Below are positions 1-8,750 of a stretch of 45,233 nucleotides of DNA, piece by piece. Origin of the DNA: Candidatus Gastranaerophilales bacterium. Its GTDB lineage: Bacteria; Cyanobacteriota; Vampirovibrionia; Gastranaerophilales; JANQFW01. The notes beneath the pieces are model-generated. The model saw nothing but the letters and a program-made list of their open reading frames with translations. It was not told the origin of the DNA and searched no databases. The translations under genes and the position numbers were made by a program. The stretch spans positions 1-45,233 of the forward strand of contig JANQFW010000143.1 in NCBI GenBank assembly GCA_028277625.1, in the 5' to 3' direction. The first letter of the stretch is position 1; every line of letters starts with the position of its first letter.

Positions 1-1
1 A

Positions 2-2347
2 TTTAATTTTAGTAACCAAAATCAGGTGGCATTAAACAGAATAACAAGTGTTGGAGCAGGTTCTATTTCAAGAATTTTAGGAAATATCACTCAAACAGGT
101 CAGGGTGGAGCTGTTTTATTAATAAATCCTAATGGAATTTTATTTGGTCGGAATTCGTCAGTAAATTTGAATTCTTTTATGGGATCAACGCTTAAGTATA
201 ATTCAAGTGACTTAAGTAAAAAAACAATAACATTAATAAAAAGCGAACAAGAGCCCAGGGGTATCCAAATGCATTGGGGCAGCATAATAAAGACAGATAA
301 AGGAGCAGTATTTGCATCAAATGGAATTCATAATGACGGTTGTGATATTTTTGCCAAAAGTGGTAATATCCAGTTAATAACGGGAGATGGGGTTACCTTT
401 ACTTACAATGATGCTTTAAAGCCTAATATAGTATCACAAGAAGATGTTCAAGCTTCAACTGTAGCTCCTGAGGATGTAAAATACCAGCCTTATGGCTATT
501 CAGGTTTTACTGATAATGAGTCATCAATATACACAAATGCAGCTAAAATTTCAGGGGAAAATTTAAATTTTGTGTCTAAATCTGATCTAAGTAATAGTGC
601 TTTAAAAGCTATTATAAATTTAGATGGAATAATAGAGGCTAAAAAAGGAAAACTGGATGAAAGCGGAAATATAACAGTTTACTCCAGTCAAGACTCTAAT
701 ATTAATGCAAACATTAAAGCTGATAGAGATATAAAAATAGACACAAAAGAGCTGATTTCAAAGCATATTAATTCAGGCAAAAATATAGAAATATCAGGGG
801 AAAAGCTTGAGGTAGACTATCTTACATCAGGCAAAAATATAAAAATAATTGGTGATATTACTACGAAAAAGGTTACCTCAGGAGGAGATATAGATGTATC
901 AGGCGGAATTTCTGATGCATTTTCTATTACATCAGATGGTAATATAAAAGTAGCTGGAGATATTTCAACAAAAGAGATTACATCAGGAGGCAACATAGAG
1001 ATACTAGAAGGAAATGCAAGCATAGATAAGGCCAATGCATTAAATCAAATAACAGTAACGTCAAATATATCAGGGACTCGTATTAATTGTAAGCAGCTAA
1101 AATCAGGAGGGGATATTGAACTTATATCAGGTGGTGTTTATCTGCAAGATATTGATGCAAAAGGAAGTATAAAAATTTTTAGTGGAGAAAGTAATACACG
1201 AGTCGGAAATGTAAAAGCTTCAGGAGATTTAGATATTTTTTCTTTTAGTAGTATTGAAACGAAAAATTTACATACAGGAGGTATAATTGGTGCAACAACT
1301 GCCTTTGGCCCTATAATAACAGGCAATATTTTTGCAAATAAAGAAATAAGTATTAGTGCAGAAGGTGGATTAATAACAAAAAATGTTATAGGTAACTCCG
1401 ATGTTAACCTATTCGGAGCTTTTGCGCATGTAAATGTAGGTAATATAAAAGCTAAAGGTAATCTACACATTGGAAGTCATTGGAGAGATATTACAACAGG
1501 CAACTTATATTCCGATAAAAATATAACTGTAAGGAATAATACAATGTTTGATCCTGTAAACATTGTATCTCTAGGAGATTTAACTGCAAAGGAAAAAGTA
1601 TATGTTTCTGCAGTTGATATTGCTAATATACAAAATATAAAAGCCGGAGAAGATATTTTAATAGAGGCAAAATCATTAAATACAAATTCACCTGACAATT
1701 TTATAAAAACAACAGGTTATTATTCAAACATATTAATAAATGCAGATGAAATGTTTATAGAAAAGGACCAATCTACAATAAGTTTAGGGGTTGTGCCTTC
1801 CATAGAATTATCTTATGGCTCTTTGATTTTAGGATCAAAAAATAAGGAAAATGTAGAGCTAATAGGAGCTGATGAAGTAACTGCAATAGGTGGGACCAGC
1901 TTTATATTTAGTGATGTTTATAATGCGCTTAAGTCTAAATCAGAAGTCCCCAAGATTGCAATCGCCCATCTTTTTGATAAATCAATAAACATCAAAGCAA
2001 AAGATCATTTTTTGGGAAGAATTAAAGACGGGCAAGCAAAACCAAAACACTTAATATTATCAACAAAAGGAAATGTTGACTTTAAATTTACATCAGCATA
2101 TGCTGATTCCACTTTAACGGTCGATCACTGTTGGTTAAAATCTGAATTAATTGATCTTTATGGTCGTATTGATATAAGAAATCCATTAGTTATTCAAGGC
2201 TACGGCACAAATGATCTTAATAATGAAGCTAATACAGTAAAAGTTATAGATGCAACAAAAAATCCTGATTATAATACTTTTGATCAAAACTTTTTCAGTA
2301 ATAATCCGGCTGAATTAATTAAGCTTGACGATCCTGAAGTATTTTAA
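2..2347 (+). CDS. Two-partner-secretion (filamentous haemagglutinin-type) adhesin, 5' end missing
   Basis: This is the 3' part of a large secreted surface protein; the reading frame is open to the first base of the window, so the true start lies outside. The GTG at 26 is an internal Val, not a start. The first ~50 residues carry the hallmark of the TPS/haemagglutination-activity domain (SISRILGNI, then NPNGILFG), which in the family is recognised by a TpsB outer-membrane transporter. The rest is a long run of irregular ~20-residue coils with recurring SGGDI, SGGNI, SGKNI and ASGDL motifs, as expected of a right-handed beta-helix. No membrane anchor, LPXTG motif or autotransporter barrel is seen at the C-terminus (it ends DPEVF), so it is probably released or held by its N-terminal partner. 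No TpsB gene is in the window. Family assignment is strong; ligand unknown. Confidence 0.85.
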   Translation, partial: FNFSNQNQVALNRITSVGAGSISRILGNITQTGQGGAVLLINPNGILFGRNSSVNLNSFMGSTLKYNSSDLSKKTITLIKSEQEPRGIQMHWGSIIKTDKGAVFASNGIHNDGCDIFAKSGNIQLITGDGVTFTYNDALKPNIVSQEDVQASTVAPEDVKYQPYGYSGFTDNESSIYTNAAKISGENLNFVSKSDLSNSALKAIINLDGIIEAKKGKLDESGNITVYSSQDSNINANIKADRDIKIDTKELISKHINSGKNIEISGEKLEVDYLTSGKNIKIIGDITTKKVTSGGDIDVSGGISDAFSITSDGNIKVAGDISTKEITSGGNIEILEGNASIDKANALNQITVTSNISGTRINCKQLKSGGDIELISGGVYLQDIDAKGSIKIFSGESNTRVGNVKASGDLDIFSFSSIETKNLHTGGIIGATTAFGPIITGNIFANKEISISAEGGLITKNVIGNSDVNLFGAFAHVNVGNIKAKGNLHIGSHWRDITTGNLYSDKNITVRNNTMFDPVNIVSLGDLTAKEKVYVSAVDIANIQNIKAGEDILIEAKSLNTNSPDNFIKTTGYYSNILINADEMFIEKDQSTISLGVVPSIELSYGSLILGSKNKENVELIGADEVTAIGGTSFIFSDVYNALKSKSEVPKIAIAHLFDKSINIKAKDHFLGRIKDGQAKPKHLILSTKGNVDFKFTSAYADSTLTVDHCWLKSELIDLYGRIDIRNPLVIQGYGTNDLNNEANTVKVIDATKNPDYNTFDQNFFSNNPAELIKLDDPEVF

Positions 2348-2375
2348 ATTTTAAAAGCAAAATATAAGAAAAAAA

Positions 2376-2401
2376 ATAGACTGCTATTATTGGCAGTCTA
2401 T
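2376..2401. terminator. Bidirectional intrinsic terminator between adhesin and rex
   Basis: Perfect 9-bp stem (ATAGACTGC / GCAGTCTAT) with an 8-nt loop, an A-run on the left and a T-rich stretch on the right. It lies between two convergent genes and could stop transcription from both sides. Confidence 0.7.
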
Positions 2402-2417
2402 CTATTTTATAGTTCAG

Positions 2418-3041
2418 TTAATTAGTATTTAACAAGTGTACAAGAGTTACAAAACTGGTAGCCAAATCCTGATTTAAAACGATAATATCATTGCTAACTT
2501 TTAAATTAACAGGAGAAAAATTCCAAATTGCTTTTATCTGAGAATCTTCTACGACATATATAATATCATTAACAGAGGTTGCAGGGACAGTAATTATTAC
2601 AAACTTAACATTATTTTTACGTACCATATCCTGAAACTCAGAAATACAATAAATCTGCTTATCTTTTATTTTCTTTCCTATTTTTTCAGGATTATTGTCA
2701 AACATAGCAGTAATATCAAGCCCAAACTTTCTAAATCCTTCAAATTTAGAAAGCGCAACACCAAGATTTCCCGCACCAATAAGATAAGCTTCCTTAAGCT
2801 CATTAAATCCTAAAAACTGTTCAAGATGCAGTCTTAATTCAAAAGTATCGAAACCAACCTTTGGCTTACCTACATAACCTGTTGCTGCTATATCTTTTCT
2901 GACTTGAGTGTCATCAATATTTAGTTCTTTAGCAATTTTAGAACTGGAAATATATTTTTCACCATAATCCATAATTGCCGTAGAAATTATATTATAGTAG
3001 CTAGGTAGCCGTTTTAAGGTTGGAATCGATACCTGTTTCAT
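2418..3041 (-). CDS. rex: Redox-sensing transcriptional repressor Rex
   Basis: Full-length Rex (207 aa). Residues 1-75 form the winged helix typical of the family (IPTLKRLPSYY, then ISSSKIAKELNIDDTQVRKD and GYVGKPKVGF); residues 86-205 are the Rossmann domain with the dinucleotide motif GAGNLG at 89-94. Rex proteins bind DNA when NAD+ is high and release it when NADH accumulates, de-repressing fermentative genes. Here rex is the last gene behind hydC-hydB-hydA on the same strand, 60 nt after hydA, so it is probably co-transcribed with the hydrogenase it would be expected to control. I looked for a Rex-type operator upstream of hydC and did not find a convincing one. The ribosome site in front of the ATG is weak. 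Confidence 0.93.
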   Translation of the reverse strand: MKQVSIPTLKRLPSYYNIISTAIMDYGEKYISSSKIAKELNIDDTQVRKDIAATGYVGKPKVGFDTFELRLHLEQFLGFNELKEAYLIGAGNLGVALSKFEGFRKFGLDITAMFDNNPEKIGKKIKDKQIYCISEFQDMVRKNNVKFVIITVPATSVNDIIYVVEDSQIKAIWNFSPVNLKVSNDIIVLNQDLATSFVTLVHLLNTN

Positions 3042-3075
3042 ATCTATATAAATCCACCGATTATTACTGATACAT

Positions 3076-3107
3076 GACTAAGGTTCTACTAGTCATCTAC
3101 CTTAGTC
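3076..3107 (-). other. Hairpin overlapping the hydA stop codon
   Basis: Perfect 8-bp inverted repeat (GACTAAGG / CCTTAGTC) with a 16-nt loop that begins at the hydA stop codon and ends before rex. There is no T-run after it, so it is not a classical terminator; it may stabilise the hydA end of the transcript or lower read-through into rex. Only the repeat itself is seen. Confidence 0.35.
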
Positions 3108-4850
3108 TTCAACGTTCCAGATATCTCTTTCTTCGTATTCTGTATGTAATAAGTGATGAGCTTTTTCACCGTTTGGTTCACCTAAGTGCTTTTCGTATAA
3201 GGTCTTCACAGATGGATTTTCATGAGATTTCTGAAGCTTCATCTTAGCATCAGCTTTATATAATCCATCTTTTCTGTTGCCTTTAATTAAGCGGTCTTTA
3301 CAGCTAACAGGCTGACCTGCACCACCAATACATCCACCGGGACATGCCATAACTTCAATTACATCATAGTGAGCTTCACCTTTATTGATTTTATCAATAA
3401 CTCTATCAGCTTCAGCCAATGTATTGATAATAGCAAGCTTAATCTTCTTACCGTCTAAATCAACAGAAAATTCTTTTAAAGTATTTAGTCCACGAGCATC
3501 TTCAAAGTTAACATTTTCAAGAGTTTTACCGGTTACTACTTCATAAGCAGTTCTTAAAGCCGCTTCAGCAACACCACCGGAAGCTCCGAAGATAACGCCC
3601 GCACCTGAGTATTCACCAAAAGGCTGATCCATTTCTTCAGGAGCTAACTTGCTAATATTTACACCAGCTGATTGTATTAACTTAAATACTTCTTGAGTTG
3701 TTAATACAATGTCAACTTCCTGTACGCCATTTTCACTAAATTCAGGTCTTACAGCTTCAGCTTTTTTAGCTGTACAAGGCATAATTGATACAACAACTAA
3801 ATCTTTAGGCTCAACATTGTACTCTTTGCAGAGAACATCTTTAGCTAAAGCACCGAACATTTGTTGTGGAGACTTAGCAGAAGATAAATTATTCAAGAAG
3901 TTCTTATGGTTTTGCTCAGCATGCCTAACCCAAGCAGGACAACAACTTGTGAATAAAGGTAATTTTTCATTACTCTTAAGTCTACCAATAAGCTCAGTAC
4001 CTTCTTCCATAATTGTAACGTCTGCAGAGAAACTAGTATCAAATACTTTATCAATACCAGCTCTTCTAAGAGCAGCAGCCATAATACCAATTACGTTTTC
4101 GCCAGATGGTATGTTGAACTGCTCACCAAGTGCAACTCTTACAGCAGGAGCTATTTGTACAATAACAGTTTTATTATCATTGTTAATTGCTTCAAATACT
4201 TTGTCCACATCAGATTTAATAGCTAAAGCGCCGGTTGGGCAAACTGCAGCACACTGACCGCAATATACACAGTCAACATCTTCAAGTTTACTACCATAAG
4301 CTGGTGCACAAACTGTTTTAGAGCCTCTGTTAGAAAAGCTTAAAACGCTTTTGCCCTGTACTTCGGTACAAGCTCTTATACATGCACCACAAAGTATACA
4401 TTTATTAGAGTCTCTTATAAGACTTGGATTAGAATCATCAACTTCAGCCATTTCTTCTAATTTTTCAAACCTTAAGTCTTTTACGTCATATTTATTTGAT
4501 AATATTTGAAGTTCACAATCACCGCTTCTTTCGCAGGTTGTACATTCTCTATCATGATTTGATAATAAGAGTTCTAAAGAAACTTTTCTAACTCTTCTAA
4601 TTCTTTCAGTATTTGTTTTAACCTTTAGACCAGACTCAGGAGGCATAGTACAACTAGCTTGAACGCCTCTGCCTTCAACTTCTACAACACACATGCGGCA
4701 AGCGCCATAAAGTGTTAAGTCAGGTCTATAACAAAATGTAGGAATTTCGATTCCAGTTTTTTGAATAACTTCTAGCAAATTTCTTTCATTGCTAAATTCA
4801 ACTTCGTTGCCGTTTATAAATAATGTATTTTTCACTTTAGTTTCTACCAT
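3102..4850 (-). CDS. hydA: [FeFe]-hydrogenase catalytic subunit HydA (NADH-linked trimeric type)
   Basis: Reversibly reduces protons to H2; catalytic subunit of a cytoplasmic HydABC complex. Order of sites in 582 aa: N-terminal [2Fe-2S] domain (C40, C51, C54, C67), the His-Cys3 cluster (H99, C103, C106, C112), two [4Fe-4S] motifs (C151-C161 and C194-C204), then the H-cluster domain with all three signatures: FTSCCPAW (C303/C304), IMPCTAKK (C359) and MACPGGCIGGAGQP (C503/C507). The third signature has GGAGQP where most relatives have GGGGQP. A short C-terminal small-subunit-like extension follows. The start is fixed by a perfect AAGGAGGT that overlaps the last codons of hydB, only 5 nt separating that gene's stop from this ATG. 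The multi-cluster N-terminus and the NuoE/NuoF-like neighbours mark the NAD(H)-coupled, possibly electron-bifurcating type; bifurcation itself cannot be read from sequence. Maturases HydE, HydF and HydG are not in the window. Confidence 0.96.
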   Translation of the reverse strand: MVETKVKNTLFINGNEVEFSNERNLLEVIQKTGIEIPTFCYRPDLTLYGACRMCVVEVEGRGVQASCTMPPESGLKVKTNTERIRRVRKVSLELLLSNHDRECTTCERSGDCELQILSNKYDVKDLRFEKLEEMAEVDDSNPSLIRDSNKCILCGACIRACTEVQGKSVLSFSNRGSKTVCAPAYGSKLEDVDCVYCGQCAAVCPTGALAIKSDVDKVFEAINNDNKTVIVQIAPAVRVALGEQFNIPSGENVIGIMAAALRRAGIDKVFDTSFSADVTIMEEGTELIGRLKSNEKLPLFTSCCPAWVRHAEQNHKNFLNNLSSAKSPQQMFGALAKDVLCKEYNVEPKDLVVVSIMPCTAKKAEAVRPEFSENGVQEVDIVLTTQEVFKLIQSAGVNISKLAPEEMDQPFGEYSGAGVIFGASGGVAEAALRTAYEVVTGKTLENVNFEDARGLNTLKEFSVDLDGKKIKLAIINTLAEADRVIDKINKGEAHYDVIEVMACPGGCIGGAGQPVSCKDRLIKGNRKDGLYKADAKMKLQKSHENPSVKTLYEKHLGEPNGEKAHHLLHTEYEERDIWNVED

Positions 4851-4855
4851 GATTA

Positions 4856-6709
4856 CTAGACCTCCTTAATAGCGTTGAATGGACAAGAACTTAAACATGC
4901 ACCACACTTAACACACTTGTTCTGTTCAATTTTATAAGGTTGCTTAACCTTACCTTCAATAGCTTCAACAGGACATGTTCTTGCACATTTTGAACAACCT
5001 TTACAAAGGTCTTCTGCTATTACAATTTTCTTAAATGCATCACAAACACCCGCTGGGCATCTTTTACCTTCAATATGAGCCAAATATTCATCTTTAAAGT
5101 ATTTTAAAGTAGAAAGTACCGGATTCGGCGCAGTTTTACCCAGACCGCAAAGCGAACCGTCTTTAACTGCAAGCGCAAGCTCTTCAAGTATATCAAGATC
5201 ACTAAGTTCAGCTTTACCTTCAACAATTTTCTCAAGAATTCTAAGCATATTCTTAGTACCTTCTCTACAAGGCACACACTTACCGCAAGACTCATTTTGA
5301 GTAAAGTTCATAAAGAATCTTGCAACTTCAACAATACAAGTATCTTCATTCAATACAACAAGTCCGCCGGATCCTACCATTGCACCTGCTTTAAGTAAAG
5401 AAGCATAATCAAGCGGTAAATCAAGATGCTCTTCTGTTAAACAGCCACCTGATGGTCCACCAATTTGAACAGCTTTAAACTTCTTGTTATTTCTTACTCC
5501 ACCGCCGATATCAAAAATAATTTTTCTTAAAGGAGTACCCATAGGAACTTCTATAAGACCTGTATTATTAACTTCACCGGTTAAAGCAAATGTTTTAGTA
5601 CCTGCACTGCCTTCAGTACCTAATGACTGGAACCATTCTGCACCATTAAGCATAATGCCAGGTACATTAGCAAATGTTTCTACGTTATTAATTAAGGTTG
5701 GTTTATCAAATAAACCTTTATTAGCCGGGAATGGAGGTTTTGGTCTTGGCATACCTCTTTCACCTTCAATAGAAGCGATAAGAGCTGTTTCTTCACCACA
5801 GACAAATGCTCCAGCACCCTCTTTGATATGTAATTTAAAGTTAAACTTGGTTCCTAATATTTGAGAACCTAATAAGCCATATTCCTCAGCATCAGCAATA
5901 GCTTTTCTTAATCTTTCAATAGCTAAAGGATATTCTGCACGAACATAAATATAACCTTCGTCAGCGCCAACTGCATAGGCAGCAAGAGCCATACCTTCTA
6001 TAACTCTATGCGGATCACCTTCCATAAGGGATCTATCCATAAATGCACCTGGGTCACCTTCGTCACCATTACAGATTACATATTTTTTATCACCTTCTGC
6101 AATTCTAACAAAAGTCCATTTGCGACCAGTTGGGAAGCCACCGCCTCCACGACCTTTTAGTCCGCTCTCAGTGATAATATTGCAAACATCTTCAGGAGAA
6201 AGTTCTTTTAAAGCTTTGTCAAGAGCTAAATATGTAGAATTTGCAATACTTTCTCTGATATCTTCAGGATTAAGATGACCGCAATTATCTAAAGATGTTC
6301 TGGTTTGCTGAGCATAAAAGCTTATGTCAGAGTTACCTTGTTGTATTTTACCGTTCTGAGGATCTCTATATAATAATCTTTCTACAATTTCACCATTTTT
6401 AAGATGTTTTTCTACTATGTCTTTAACATCTTCAACTTTTACTTTTACATAAGTAACATTTTTCTCTGGTATCATAACAAGAACACCATTCTCACAGAAA
6501 CCATGGCAACCGGTTTTAATTGTTGTTACTTTTTCTTCTTTCATTGCAACATTAGCGCCAAGTTCTTCGAATTTTTTTACAACATCCAAAGAACCATTTG
6601 CTACACAGCCGGTACCTGCACAAACAAGAACTCTTGTTCCCATTTGCTTAATATATTCTTTAGACTTTTCTTGTTCTTTAATCATATCTACTGCAATTTT
6701 ATTCATCAT
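4856..6709 (-). CDS. hydB: [FeFe]-hydrogenase subunit HydB (NuoF-like NADH-binding flavoprotein)
   Basis: NADH/FMN-binding subunit that passes electrons between NAD(H), probably ferredoxin, and HydA. From the chosen start: a thioredoxin-like [2Fe-2S] domain (C30, C35, C68, C72), the NuoF core with the glycine-rich NADH motif GRGGGGFPTGRKW (about 187-199), the FMN/SLBB region, an ESCGKCVPCREG [4Fe-4S] motif, and a C-terminal pair of ferredoxin clusters (CKGCSKCARTCP and CVKCGACLSSCP). A longer frame reaches upstream to 6778, but AGGAGA sits 9 nt before the ATG at 6709, and the longer version would overlap hydC with a sequence that matches nothing in the family. The length (617 aa) suits HydB. 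It lies 61 nt after hydC and just ahead of hydA in one operon. Confidence 0.95.
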   Translation of the reverse strand: MMNKIAVDMIKEQEKSKEYIKQMGTRVLVCAGTGCVANGSLDVVKKFEELGANVAMKEEKVTTIKTGCHGFCENGVLVMIPEKNVTYVKVKVEDVKDIVEKHLKNGEIVERLLYRDPQNGKIQQGNSDISFYAQQTRTSLDNCGHLNPEDIRESIANSTYLALDKALKELSPEDVCNIITESGLKGRGGGGFPTGRKWTFVRIAEGDKKYVICNGDEGDPGAFMDRSLMEGDPHRVIEGMALAAYAVGADEGYIYVRAEYPLAIERLRKAIADAEEYGLLGSQILGTKFNFKLHIKEGAGAFVCGEETALIASIEGERGMPRPKPPFPANKGLFDKPTLINNVETFANVPGIMLNGAEWFQSLGTEGSAGTKTFALTGEVNNTGLIEVPMGTPLRKIIFDIGGGVRNNKKFKAVQIGGPSGGCLTEEHLDLPLDYASLLKAGAMVGSGGLVVLNEDTCIVEVARFFMNFTQNESCGKCVPCREGTKNMLRILEKIVEGKAELSDLDILEELALAVKDGSLCGLGKTAPNPVLSTLKYFKDEYLAHIEGKRCPAGVCDAFKKIVIAEDLCKGCSKCARTCPVEAIEGKVKQPYKIEQNKCVKCGACLSSCPFNAIKEV

Positions 6710-6770
6710 ATATTTATTTCTCCTAACAGCTTTATTTTTCGTTTTTGCCGAATTTAAAACTTTAAACGTC

Positions 6771-7268
6771 CTACACATCTTCTTTCATAAGTTCATCAAG
6801 AACTATAGTCATAGCATCAGATGTCATCTTAGGATAAACTTTATCGTTAATCATAACAACAGGAGCCAATCCACACGCACCTAAACAACTAACGGTTTCT
6901 ACGCTAAATCTTAAGCAATCTGTTGTAATTTTATCGCCTGTCAATCCAACTTTCTTCTTAATTGCGTTATATACAGGCATACTGCCTCTAACGTGACAAG
7001 CTGTACCATCGCAAACCTTAATTTCAAACTTACCTTTAGGATTTAAACTAAACTGACTGTAAAAAGTAGCTACACCAAAAACACTGGCAGGTGAAAGATT
7101 CATTTTTACAGAAACATAAGTTAATGCTTCCTCAGGTAAATACCTATAAAGTTCCTGAACTTTTTGCAAAACTGCAATTAAGTTAGATTTTTTATAATCA
7201 TATTCTTTTAAAATTCTATCCAGTTCACTTTTTTGTTCACTAGTTAAGCTTTGCTTTGTTGCTACCAT
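6771..7268 (-). CDS. hydC: [FeFe]-hydrogenase subunit HydC (NuoE-like [2Fe-2S] protein)
   Basis: First gene of the hydrogenase operon, 165 aa, the usual length for NuoE/HydC. An N-terminal helical bundle (about 10-75) is followed by a thioredoxin-like fold with the four [2Fe-2S] ligands C86, C91, C128 and C132 in the contexts CDGTACHVRG and SCLGACG. It joins HydB in the NADH-oxidising module. The start has a clear AAAGGAG seven to eight bases upstream. The 660-nt region ahead must hold the operon promoter. Confidence 0.94.
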   Translation of the reverse strand: MVATKQSLTSEQKSELDRILKEYDYKKSNLIAVLQKVQELYRYLPEEALTYVSVKMNLSPASVFGVATFYSQFSLNPKGKFEIKVCDGTACHVRGSMPVYNAIKKKVGLTGDKITTDCLRFSVETVSCLGACGLAPVVMINDKVYPKMTSDAMTIVLDELMKEDV

Positions 7269-7929
7269 AATTTCTCCTTTGTCTAAAAGTATATTTGGTT
7301 TTGTCTATATACTGCTCATCAATTAAATTTGGAATTTATTTTTTCAGGCGAATAAACTGAAAAATATTTTAAGGTTAGTTAGTATATAATTTATGGACGA
7401 TTAAAAGTTTTAGTAGTTTCTGGTTATTTAAAACTTTAATTAATAAATTCCAGTAATAGAGTTCCACGCCTTACGAACTTGCTTTATTAAGTCTATAAAT
7501 TTAAAATGCGAACCTCGTATGCAAAGGTTCGCTAAGTTATAGGTTAATTCTGCTTGATTTTATCTTGAAAATAGCCAAGACCCTAATCATAATGACGAAT
7601 AATTTAATCATAAAAGAGCATAAGTTGAGCAAGCCATTAACAATTAACTTGTTAACAGTCTTACCTTTTCCATTCAACATCACTCCAATATTCATTTATG
7701 TTCCCCTTCGTCATTGAGAGTCAAACGTGATTTTTTTCACTATATATTATATAACAAAAAGTATAACATTTAAAACTTTAATTTCAACAGCGCAATTCTT
7801 GTATTTCGCAAAAAAGTATTAAATGTTAATAAACTTTTGTAACGATTTTTCATAAAATTTTAAGAAGAAATAAAAAATTGCTTTTTAGCCCAAGAGTCCA
7901 GTAGAAAGTTTTTTTCTACTGTAAAATAA
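7269..7929. other. Non-coding stretch upstream of hydCBA-rex with several inverted repeats
   Basis: No credible gene on either strand. It holds (i) an 8-bp inverted repeat TTTTTCAG / CTGAAAAA (7340-7364, 9-nt spacer) in the presumed hyd leader; (ii) a perfect 8-bp hairpin GCGAACCT / AGGTTCGC (7508-7532, 9-nt loop); (iii) a plus-strand promoter-like pair TTGAAA (7565-7570), 17 nt, CATAAT (7588-7593); (iv) the 19-nt near-palindrome TTAACAATTAACTTGTTAA (7637-7655). Any could be regulatory for the hydrogenase operon or belong to a small RNA; I recognise no known RNA family. Confidence 0.5.
7899..7921. terminator. Strong hairpin downstream of the CPBP protease gene
   Basis: Perfect 9-bp stem CAGTAGAAA / TTTCTACTG with a 5-nt loop, 8 nt beyond the protease stop codon. 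It lacks a T-run on either strand, so it may end or protect the transcript without being a textbook intrinsic terminator. Confidence 0.4.
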
Positions 7930-8646
7930 TTAATTCAACAAAGCCAGCGAAGCATAAAAATTATTAAACAAATGTGCAAACATGCCAGGCATAACAGACT
8001 TTGAATAATACCTAGTCAATCCAAGGATAAGGCCAATAGTAAAAATTGCGGCCATAGCCGTAGAAAATCCAATATATTGAGTATGAGAAACAGCAAATAT
8101 CATTGCCGTTAAAAATATACCGGCAATAGGCCCAAATGTTTTAATAAACGCAGGCTGCATAAAGCCCCTAAAAAATATTTCTTCGACAATTGGAGCAACA
8201 AATATAGCCAATACTGAAATTACGCGCATTTTTTCCGGAGAAAAATCCTCATAAGGATTTTCCCTCGCACCTCCGGTGGACGTAGAAAATATTAAGGATA
8301 CCAAAGATGTAGAAACCACGATTACTAAGGAAATAAAAATACCGTTATAAAAAGACTTTGGCACAGCAGCCAAACTAATCCCAAAAGTTTCAAAGAAAGG
8401 CAAATGGTATTTTTGCTTAACAACAAGATAAATCATCGCTACAGTTGCAATAGAAATCAAAAGCTGCATCAGCACTACAAAGTATACAGACTCAGATGTT
8501 AAGCCACTGTAATAAAAAATACCAGCAGTAAATATAGATAACGCAATAACGAAAATATACACAAAAGCGACGTCATAAAGCTGCCAGGGGATGTTCAGAT
8601 TATATCTAAAAGCATTGTTTTGACCTTTGAGAATTTTCTGTGACAT
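7930..8646 (-). CDS. CPBP-family intramembrane metalloprotease
   Basis: Integral membrane protein of about 238 aa with several hydrophobic segments. It has the three conserved motifs of the CPBP (Abi/Rce1-like) family: EEIFFRG (E155, E156, R160), the FAVSH motif (H188) and HLFNN (H225, N228), which form the membrane-embedded metal site. Members process prenylated proteins or peptides, act in bacteriocin immunity or anchor regulatory pathways; nothing here shows the substrate. The frame opens further upstream at a TTG, but the ATG at 8646 follows a G-rich stretch and gives a more natural N-terminus (MSQKILKG). It is divergent from the MCE gene; the two share an 104-nt promoter region. Confidence 0.85.
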   Translation of the reverse strand: MSQKILKGQNNAFRYNLNIPWQLYDVAFVYIFVIALSIFTAGIFYYSGLTSESVYFVVLMQLLISIATVAMIYLVVKQKYHLPFFETFGISLAAVPKSFYNGIFISLVIVVSTSLVSLIFSTSTGGARENPYEDFSPEKMRVISVLAIFVAPIVEEIFFRGFMQPAFIKTFGPIAGIFLTAMIFAVSHTQYIGFSTAMAAIFTIGLILGLTRYYSKSVMPGMFAHLFNNFYASLALLN

Positions 8647-8750
8647 ATAAAAAACCCCCCAATACAAAACTTAATATATTTAACAAATTCAGGTTAATAT
8701 ATTATTGTATTATTTATAAGGTAAGTAAGCATTAAAGTTTTGAGTAAAGA

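Noticed and set aside
3102-4850. NuoG-type complex I subunit instead of a hydrogenase
   Set aside because: All three H-cluster signatures are present, which NuoG lacks, and there are no other nuo genes around.
7637-7655. Rex operator upstream of the hydrogenase operon
   Set aside because: The Rex consensus has TTGTTAA first and TTAACAA second; this palindrome has the half-sites in the opposite order, and it lies about 370 nt from hydC.
7269-7929. 6S RNA or tmRNA
   Set aside because: One good hairpin is present, but neither the long bulged rod of 6S RNA nor the tRNA-like ends of tmRNA could be assembled.
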